From SpSt-398 sp033762195 (GTDB lineage Bacteria > Bacteroidota > Bacteroidia > Chitinophagales > Chitinophagaceae): a DNA stretch of 64,000 bases. The position numbers were made by a program, and so were the translations under genes. Below the pieces are notes generated by a model. It was given only the letters and a program-made list of their open reading frames with translations. It ran no database searches and had not been told where the DNA came from. This document shows positions 59,521 to 64,000 of this stretch, one piece after another (position 1 is the stretch's first letter; every line of letters begins with the position of its first letter). The stretch lies in NCBI GenBank assembly GCA_033762195.1, contig JANRLV010000129.1, positions 1-64,000 on the forward strand, read 5' to 3'.

Positions 59521-59793
59521 TTATGCTATTTTCTTACTTGAGTGTCCTTTGAACTGCCGGGTCGGTGCGAACTCGCCCAATTTGTGACCCACCATGAATT
59601 CGGTAACATAGACCGGGATGAATTTATTCCCGTTATGCACAGCGAATGTATGTCCGACAAAATCGGGGGTGATAGTAGAGCGGCGGCTCCAGGTTTTGAT
59701 CACACCCTTTTTTACCTTTCCTTCCGACATGGCCAACACCTTTTTCTCGAGGTGGCTGGCGACGTAAGGACCTTTTTTAATTGAACGAGCCAT
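59521..59793 (-). CDS. rpsS: 30S ribosomal protein S19 (uS19)
   Basis: 90 residues. MARSIKKGPYVASHLEKKVL, KTWSRRSTITPDFVGHTFAV and HNGNKFIPVYVTEFMVGHKL, then GEFAPTRQFKGHS. It binds the 30S head with S13. Gap of 28 bp to rplB. Confidence 0.98.
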   Translation of the reverse strand: MARSIKKGPYVASHLEKKVLAMSEGKVKKGVIKTWSRRSTITPDFVGHTFAVHNGNKFIPVYVTEFMVGHKLGEFAPTRQFKGHSSKKIA

Positions 59794-59821
59794 TTATTAT
59801 CTCAGTTTAAGATGATTCAAA

Positions 59822-60661
59822 TTATTTAGCCAGTTTGCTTCCGTTCTTACGCTGCAGGATCAGTTTATCGCTGCCTTTGTGCGGCTTGCGGGTCTTCTCT
59901 CCTTTCGCATATTTACCAGTACGGCTTCTGGGGTGTCCACCTGAGGCACGACCTTCACCACCACCCATTGGGTGATCGACAGGGTTCATGGCCACACCGC
60001 GGTTGCGGGGACGGATACCTCTCCAACGGTTACGACCGGCTTTACCCATGCTTTGCAGATTGTGATCGCTGTTGCCAACCACCCCAACGGTAGCATAGCA
60101 ATTGATCAGCACCTTGCGCAATTCGCCGCTGGGCATTTTCAACACGGCATATTTTTCTTCTTTGTTGGTCAGCTGGGCAGAGGAACCTGCGCTGCGGGCG
60201 ATCTTACCACCCTGACCAGGTTGCATCTCGATATTATGTACCATGGTACCGAGGGGCATATTCTTCATTTGAAGAGAGTTGCCGATCTCGGGTGCTACGG
60301 CGTCACCGCTGATGATATTCATCCCTACGGTTAAACCCTGGGGAGCGATGATGTAACGCTTTTCTCCATCGGTGTATTCCACCAGGGCGATAAAGCAGGT
60401 ACGGTTTGGATCGTACTCAATGGTCTTTACTTCCGCCTGGATCTCTTTCTTATTGCGTTTGAAGTCGATCACACGGTATTTCTTCTTGTGTCCACCACCG
60501 ATATAACGCATGGTCAGGTGACCAGATGAGTTACGTCCGCCGGTGCTTTTCTTTGTCTCCACCAGGGACTTCTCGGGTTTGTTAGTGGTAACTTCCGCAT
60601 ACGCGTTCCCGATTCTCCAACGGGTTCCTGCGGTGACCGGTTTATATTTCTTCAGTGCCAT
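59822..60661 (-). CDS. rplB: 50S ribosomal protein L2 (uL2)
   Basis: 279 residues. GRNSSGHLTMRYIGGGHKKK, EYDPNRTCFIALVEYTDGEK and the peptidyl-transferase-proximal MNPVDHPMGGGEGRASGG with the essential histidine. One of the oldest 50S proteins, required for subunit association and peptidyl transfer. Follows rplW by 52 bp. Confidence 0.98.
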   Translation of the reverse strand: MALKKYKPVTAGTRWRIGNAYAEVTTNKPEKSLVETKKSTGGRNSSGHLTMRYIGGGHKKKYRVIDFKRNKKEIQAEVKTIEYDPNRTCFIALVEYTDGEKRYIIAPQGLTVGMNIISGDAVAPEIGNSLQMKNMPLGTMVHNIEMQPGQGGKIARSAGSSAQLTNKEEKYAVLKMPSGELRKVLINCYATVGVVGNSDHNLQSMGKAGRNRWRGIRPRNRGVAMNPVDHPMGGGEGRASGGHPRSRTGKYAKGEKTRKPHKGSDKLILQRKNGSKLAK

Positions 60662-60713
60662 GCTAAATTGTTTTATGCGAACTTATCAGCCTCGCGGACT
60701 ATAATTTTTTACT

Positions 60714-61013
60714 TTAAATATTCGAATACAGATCAATCTCTTCGCCTTCTGCCACTGTTACAAATGCTTTTTTGTAAGGGGGCTTCTTTCCGGCTACATA
60801 ACCAGCCTTGGTCATACGGAATTTGTTCTTGGCGGGTACCACGAGGGTGTTTACATCCACTACGTTTACGCCGTAGAAGCTTTCCACCGCTTTCTTGATC
60901 TCCAGCTTATTGGCAGCCTTAGCGACCTTGAAAGCGTAGCGGCGCAGTTTTTCCTGCTGGGCATTCGCTTTTTCGGTGAGGATGGGCTTAATCAATACTT
61001 CAGAAAGTTTCAT
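60714..61013 (-). CDS. rplW: 50S ribosomal protein L23 (uL23)
   Basis: 99 residues. MKLSEVLIKPILTEKANAQQ, then YAFKVAKAANKLEIKKAVES and VVDVNTLVVPAKNKFRM. It sits at the tunnel exit, where trigger factor and SRP dock. The C-terminus is slightly extended (KAFVTVAEGEEIDLYSNI). Gap of 20 bp to rplD. Confidence 0.97.
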   Translation of the reverse strand: MKLSEVLIKPILTEKANAQQEKLRRYAFKVAKAANKLEIKKAVESFYGVNVVDVNTLVVPAKNKFRMTKAGYVAGKKPPYKKAFVTVAEGEEIDLYSNI

Positions 61014-61033
61014 CGCTTTGTTATTTATAGTTA

Positions 61034-61666
61034 TTAAGCTTCAACGGTTGCTTCGGAATAGAGTTTGGCCGCGCTTTCGGTGAACACCAGTACTTCGGAA
61101 TTAACCAGATCGTAGGTGTTGAGTTCCCGGTTCAGGAGTCCCAATACGGTAGGCACGTTCTGCATGCTGAGGTAAAGGTTATCATTGTAATCGGGCATGA
61201 TGAAGAGCGTTTTTTTGTCGGCTACCTTCAGGTTGCTGAGGATGCCTACAAAATTCTTGGTTTTGGGGGTTTCCATTTGGATATCCTCCACTACCACGAT
61301 CGCGTTCTCCTGGGCTTTGGCCGACAGCGCAGAAACACGGGCCAGGGCCTGTACTTTGCGGTTCAGCTTGATGTCATAAGCATGGGGCTTAGGACCGAAG
61401 ATGGTACCACCACCCTTATACAAAGGGTTCCGGATATTACCCTTACGGCTTCCACCAGTACCTTTTTGACGGTGCAGCTTGCGGCTGGCTCCTTTTACTT
61501 CGGCACGGGTCTTTACCTTATGGGTACCTTGACGCTGAGCGGCGAGGTATTGTTTTACCGCGAGATAAACCACGTGGGTATTGGGCTCAACACCAAAGAT
61601 GGCTTCGGGCAACTCAACGGTTCTGCCGGTTTTCTTTCCCTGTATATTTAATACGTCGACTTGCAT
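61034..61666 (-). CDS. rplD: 50S ribosomal protein L4 (uL4)
   Basis: 210 residues. The extended tunnel loop is marked by RQGTHKVKTRAEVKGASRKL and HRQKGTGGSRKGNIRNPLYK, then FGPKPHAYDIKLNRKVQALA. In E. coli L4 also represses its own operon by binding a leader RNA. Here a 279-nt structured gap upstream of the neighbouring rplC is a candidate leader (see 62287-62565). Only 2 bp separate it from rplC. Confidence 0.97.
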   Translation of the reverse strand: MQVDVLNIQGKKTGRTVELPEAIFGVEPNTHVVYLAVKQYLAAQRQGTHKVKTRAEVKGASRKLHRQKGTGGSRKGNIRNPLYKGGGTIFGPKPHAYDIKLNRKVQALARVSALSAKAQENAIVVVEDIQMETPKTKNFVGILSNLKVADKKTLFIMPDYNDNLYLSMQNVPTVLGLLNRELNTYDLVNSEVLVFTESAAKLYSEATVEA

Positions 61667-61668
61667 AA

Positions 61669-62286
61669 TTATTTCTGGATTAAAACGATTGAACCATTGT
61701 GGCCCGGAACGGAACCACTTACCAATATGTAGTTTTTCTCGGGCATGATCTTGATCACCTTCAGCCCTTTCATTTTCACGCGATCACCGCCCATACGGCC
61801 GGCCATGCGCATGCCTTTGAATACACGGCTGGGATAAGAAGATCCACCGATCGAACCGGGGGCGCGCTGACGGTCGTGCTGACCGTGCGATTGCTCACCT
61901 ACCCCGCTGAATCCATGGCGTTTTACAACACCCTGAAAACCTTTACCCTTGGAAGTACCTACTACCTCAACAGTATCGCCTTCGGCGAAAATGTCGACAG
62001 TAATGGACTCCCCGAGGTTCTTCTCGAGCGAGAAATCACGAAATTCTTTGACAAATTTTTTGGCTGCGGTTTGAGCCTTGGCGAAATGATTCTTTTCAGA
62101 TTGGAGCGTTTGCTTTTCTTTTTTGTCGCCAAAAGAAAGCTGGAGGGCACTGTAGCCATCTGTTTCCTGTGTCCGGACCTGGGTCACTACACAAGGGCCT
62201 GCTTCAATAATGGTGCAGGCAGTTTGCTTGCCACCAGGATCGAAGATGCTTGTCATCCCAATTTTTCTTCCGATTATACCTTTCAT
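61669..62286 (-). CDS. rplC: 50S ribosomal protein L3 (uL3)
   Basis: 205 residues from ATG 62286 (MKGIIGRKIGMTSIFDPGGK). Conserved KGKGFQGVVKRHGFSGVGEQ, SHGQHDRQRAPGSIGGSSYP with the glutamine that PrmB methylates in E. coli, and GRMGGDRVKMKGLKVIKI. An early 50S assembly protein near the peptidyl transferase centre. It is preceded by an unusually long noncoding gap of 279 bp after rpsJ. Confidence 0.97.
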   Translation of the reverse strand: MKGIIGRKIGMTSIFDPGGKQTACTIIEAGPCVVTQVRTQETDGYSALQLSFGDKKEKQTLQSEKNHFAKAQTAAKKFVKEFRDFSLEKNLGESITVDIFAEGDTVEVVGTSKGKGFQGVVKRHGFSGVGEQSHGQHDRQRAPGSIGGSSYPSRVFKGMRMAGRMGGDRVKMKGLKVIKIMPEKNYILVSGSVPGHNGSIVLIQK

Positions 62287-62565
62287 TTTCTTACGGTTTA
62301 TCCCCGCAAGGTTATACAAGACATTCCGAAAGAATCATCGGAATTCAATCCTGGTTTATCGACGACCTTTTCCTGAGTTTTCTACTAGAGAAGGGGAAGT
62401 ACCGGCGACAAACAAACCTCGAAGGGCTTGTTTATTATGTTTTACGACCCAGAGCTGTTTCTTCAGACCTTCGCCTGATTGACAGATAGGATAAATCAAC
62501 TATTTCATTAAAAAAGAACTACTACAATTACGTATCCTGAAAATCAGGCTATCCTATCACGCAGG
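62287..62565 (-). promoter_or_regulatory. 279-nt structured gap between rpsJ and rplC, candidate leader RNA
   Basis: No coding frame is plausible. On the minus strand it contains, in order: the hairpin CCTGA-TTT-TCAGG (62548-62536), then about 20 nt later TTCTTTTTT (attenuator-like); CAGGC-GAAG-GTCTG; AAACAAgCC-cTTCGa-GGTTTGTTT (62433-62410); and ATTCCGA/TCGGAAT close to the rplC ATG. All other gaps in the operron's core genes are much shorter unless filled by heptad arrays. A ribosomal-protein-responsive leader for rplC-rplD is the likely reading; this is inference. Confidence 0.55.
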
Positions 62566-62871
62566 TTATGCCTTGATCTCTACCTCTACCCCACTGGGCA
62601 GATCGAGCTTGCTCAGCGCATCAACCGTACGCGAAGAAGAAGTGTAAATATCCAACAAGCGCTTATGGGTCGCCAGTTGAAACTGCTCACGGCTCTTCTT
62701 ATTCACGTGAGGAGAACGCAACACGGTAAAAATTTTCTTGCGGGTAGGCAGGGGAATAGGTCCTGTTACTACAGCGCCTGTGCTGCGGACAGTTTTTACG
62801 ATTTTTTCGGCAGATTTATCTACCAGATTGTGGTCGTAGGACTGTAATTTGATTCTGATTCTCTGAGACAT
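62566..62871 (-). CDS. rpsJ: 30S ribosomal protein S10 (uS10)
   Basis: 101 residues. MSQRIRIKLQSYDHNLVDKS, TGAVVTGPIPLPTRKKIFTV and LRSPHVNKKSREQFQLATHK are standard. It sits in the 30S head and also serves in NusB-dependent antitermination. It is the first gene of the S10-spc operon here. The str genes (rpsL, rpsG, fusA) that often precede it are not upstream. Confidence 0.98.
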   Translation of the reverse strand: MSQRIRIKLQSYDHNLVDKSAEKIVKTVRSTGAVVTGPIPLPTRKKIFTVLRSPHVNKKSREQFQLATHKRLLDIYTSSSRTVDALSKLDLPSGVEVEIKA

Positions 62872-62901
62872 ACGTCAATACCCGCTTTTCTTACGGGAGT
62901 G

Positions 62902-62933
62902 CAAAGGTAGGGGGTTGGGTGGAAATGGACAAA
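62902..62933 (-). promoter_or_regulatory. S10-operon promoter TTTG-N20-TACCTTTG
   Basis: Both boxes are exact (TTTG 62933-62930; TACCTTTG 62909-62902), followed by GCACTCCCG and a short CCCG/CGGG hairpin in the leader, 31 bp before the rpsJ ATG. The start region closely resembles that of rpsA. Confidence 0.85.
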
Positions 62934-62959
62934 GAATTGGAAAATAATTTTCCGCAAAA

Positions 62960-63022
62960 GCTAAAGGCTAATTGCTAAAGACTAATAGGTAAAGGCTTAA
63001 TGCATTTAACCATTAGCGCTTA
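62960..63022 (-). repeat. Heptad array TAAGCGC/CTTTAGC family, nine units
   Basis: On the minus strand TAAGCGC, TAATGGT, TAAATGC, ATTAAGC, CTTTACC, TATTAGT, CTTTAGC, AATTAGC, CTTTAGC keep a strict 7-base period. The first unit begins with the TAA stop of the PA14 gene. The array lies just upstream of the rpsJ promoter. Confidence 0.85.
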
Positions 63023-64000
63023 GGTTTTGCGTAACACTTTGAGATTCAATGTCGCGAACCCGCCTTTTTCCACATGCTCCACCTGAAAATGGTGCATACC
63101 GGCCTCGAGTTTTAATTGGACCTTTTTATTGGGGGATTCATCAAATTTATACAAAGAAGGGTTCCATTCGTCCACGATCATTTTCCCATCCACATAAAGC
63201 CTTACGGCATCATCCCAGGTGATGCTGAATTCGTAGGTCCCGGCCTCTATCTCTGCCTTGCCTTCCGCAACGGTGATGAACTTTTCATAGGTCTGGCCCT
63301 CAGCCTTTATGCCACCCCACCAGGCATATTCGAGCTTGGTGGTCTTTTCAGTCTTAACCGGTCTTACCCGGGCATTGGGGGGAAATAGAGACCCGGATTT
63401 TAACGGGTCATGAAAATCAGGATCATAAGCATACCAACGCACCTCAAAATCAATGGGCATAAAATATTTTTCAAAGGTGAAAAGATGACCGCTGTTCCCA
63501 ATCCGGCCAAACGGATCAGTAAATGCCGGGCCTGTATATTCCAACTCGATCCGGATATCTTCCATTTTACCCTTTCCCTCTTTCATGCAGGTAAAAGATC
63601 CCGGGATCGATCCTTCGGTAGCACTTAGTCCGTTGACACCTTTAGCCGATTTCAGCTTCCATTGGCCGGCCGGCCCTAATACTGAGAATTGCATCTTTCC
63701 GGAACTATCTACCGGGTTTTCCAGCCAAACCAGGGGATACCGGTAATCATAAGGCCCCCAGTTGGTCATCCGGATATTTTTACGTCCGGCTAAAACCCCT
63801 CCCCCTTTGAAAGGATCCTGCGGATCAGGTATCTCAGGCACAATTTCGGTGGTATCCACGGAAAGGGCTTTGTCCATCGCCGCATTGAACCCCGTATCCA
63901 ACCCGGTAACTGTTCCATCTATCGCGTAGAGTGAATTGTACTGATCATAGAGGTTTTCAAAAATGTTCAGGTCCTGTGTCCCCTTAATATTATATACGAT
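63020..64000 (-). CDS. C-terminal part of a VPS10-like glycosidase-type protein with a PA14-like domain (partial)
   Basis: 327 codons are visible and the frame is open at the window edge, so the N-terminus is missing. The first part (QDLNIFENLYDQYNSLYAID) matches the helical end typical of VPS10/sortilin-like BNR-repeat proteins of Bacteroidota, often annotated as glycosyl hydrolases. Residues about 230-327 form a PA14-like carbohydrate-binding domain (GTYEFSITWDDAVRLYVDGK; IVDEW). Between them lies a beta-rich region (YPLVWLENPVDSSGKMQFSV). Probably secreted and involved in glycan binding or breakdown. Its stop codon is in a heptad array. Confidence 0.75.
   Translation of the reverse strand: MVYNIKGTQDLNIFENLYDQYNSLYAIDGTVTGLDTGFNAAMDKALSVDTTEIVPEIPDPQDPFKGGGVLAGRKNIRMTNWGPYDYRYPLVWLENPVDSSGKMQFSVLGPAGQWKLKSAKGVNGLSATEGSIPGSFTCMKEGKGKMEDIRIELEYTGPAFTDPFGRIGNSGHLFTFEKYFMPIDFEVRWYAYDPDFHDPLKSGSLFPPNARVRPVKTEKTTKLEYAWWGGIKAEGQTYEKFITVAEGKAEIEAGTYEFSITWDDAVRLYVDGKMIVDEWNPSLYKFDESPNKKVQLKLEAGMHHFQVEHVEKGGFATLNLKVLRKT

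Noticed and set aside
62472..62565. Short peptide gene between rpsJ and rplC
   Set aside because: No frame with a start of useful length; hairpin content suggests RNA instead.
1..64000. tRNA, rRNA, insertion sequence or prophage
   Set aside because: I looked for cloverleaf sequences, transposase motifs and phage genes and saw none; a tRNA scan would be needed to exclude a tRNA fully.

Overview
The window reads as chromosome of a member of the Bacteroidota, most likely a Chitinophagaceae-like bacterium. The evidence is secreted proteins with type IX secretion C-terminal sorting domains (7662-8879, 42663-44087), promoters of the Bacteroidota form TTG/TTTG-N19/20-TAnnTTTG, almost no Shine-Dalgarno sequences, GH20 and NamZ-type cell-wall or chitin enzymes, a Bacteroidota-style S1 protein and an S10-spc operon with basic protein tails. 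Gene density is high. I see no rRNA, tRNA, IS element, prophage or CRISPR array.

Layout. 1-5750 (minus strand): mrp, a PaiB-like flavoprotein, kynureninase, an ATP-grasp ligase and an ATP-grasp/SET fusion, closely spaced. 5800-9320 (plus): a secreted CarboxypepD-like protein, 3-hydroxyacyl-CoA dehydrogenase and a T9SS cargo protein, then two look-alike terminators. 9317-13882 (minus): GH20 hexosaminidase, YigZ, an EamA transporter and RibD. 14175-21110: PrmC, ExbD/ExbB, an SPFH protein, PepT, a membrane protein, FKBP and NamZ. 21134-27187: a LuxR-type two-component pair, then a cholesterol-dependent-cytolysin-like pore-forming protein followed by a secreted partner of unknown function. 27276-38778: Fmt, a LysM protein, an RsmF-like methyltransferase, the three-gene transhydrogenase, a methyltransferase-folA-thyA group, a TerB-like protein, proline dehydrogenase and a secreted unknown that lacks a canonical start codon. 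38916-50032: an SDR, a photolyase-family protein without its iron-sulfur cysteines, lipid and acyl-CoA enzymes, a T9SS protein, rpsA, a flavoprotein and an AAA_14-DUF4143 ATPase behind a perfect 43-bp palindrome. 50033-62871 (minus): map, secY and the S10-spc ribosomal protein operon from rpsJ to secY. 63020-64000: the C-terminal end of a VPS10-like/PA14 protein that runs off the window.

The main unexplained structure lies between genes. Many intergenic gaps hold degenerate tandem arrays with period 7 (units such as GATGACA, AAAAGCT, TGAATAG, GGAATAA, GTGAGGC), period about 10 (CGAAT core) or period 9 (GCAGAG core). They are often arranged as inverted arms able to form long hairpins. Several begin exactly at a stop codon, and some sit inside the ribosomal protein operon. 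Other leads are the ATP-grasp/SET fusion, the cytolysin-like gene pair, the palindrome-controlled ATPase and a 279-nt structured gap between rpsJ and rplC.
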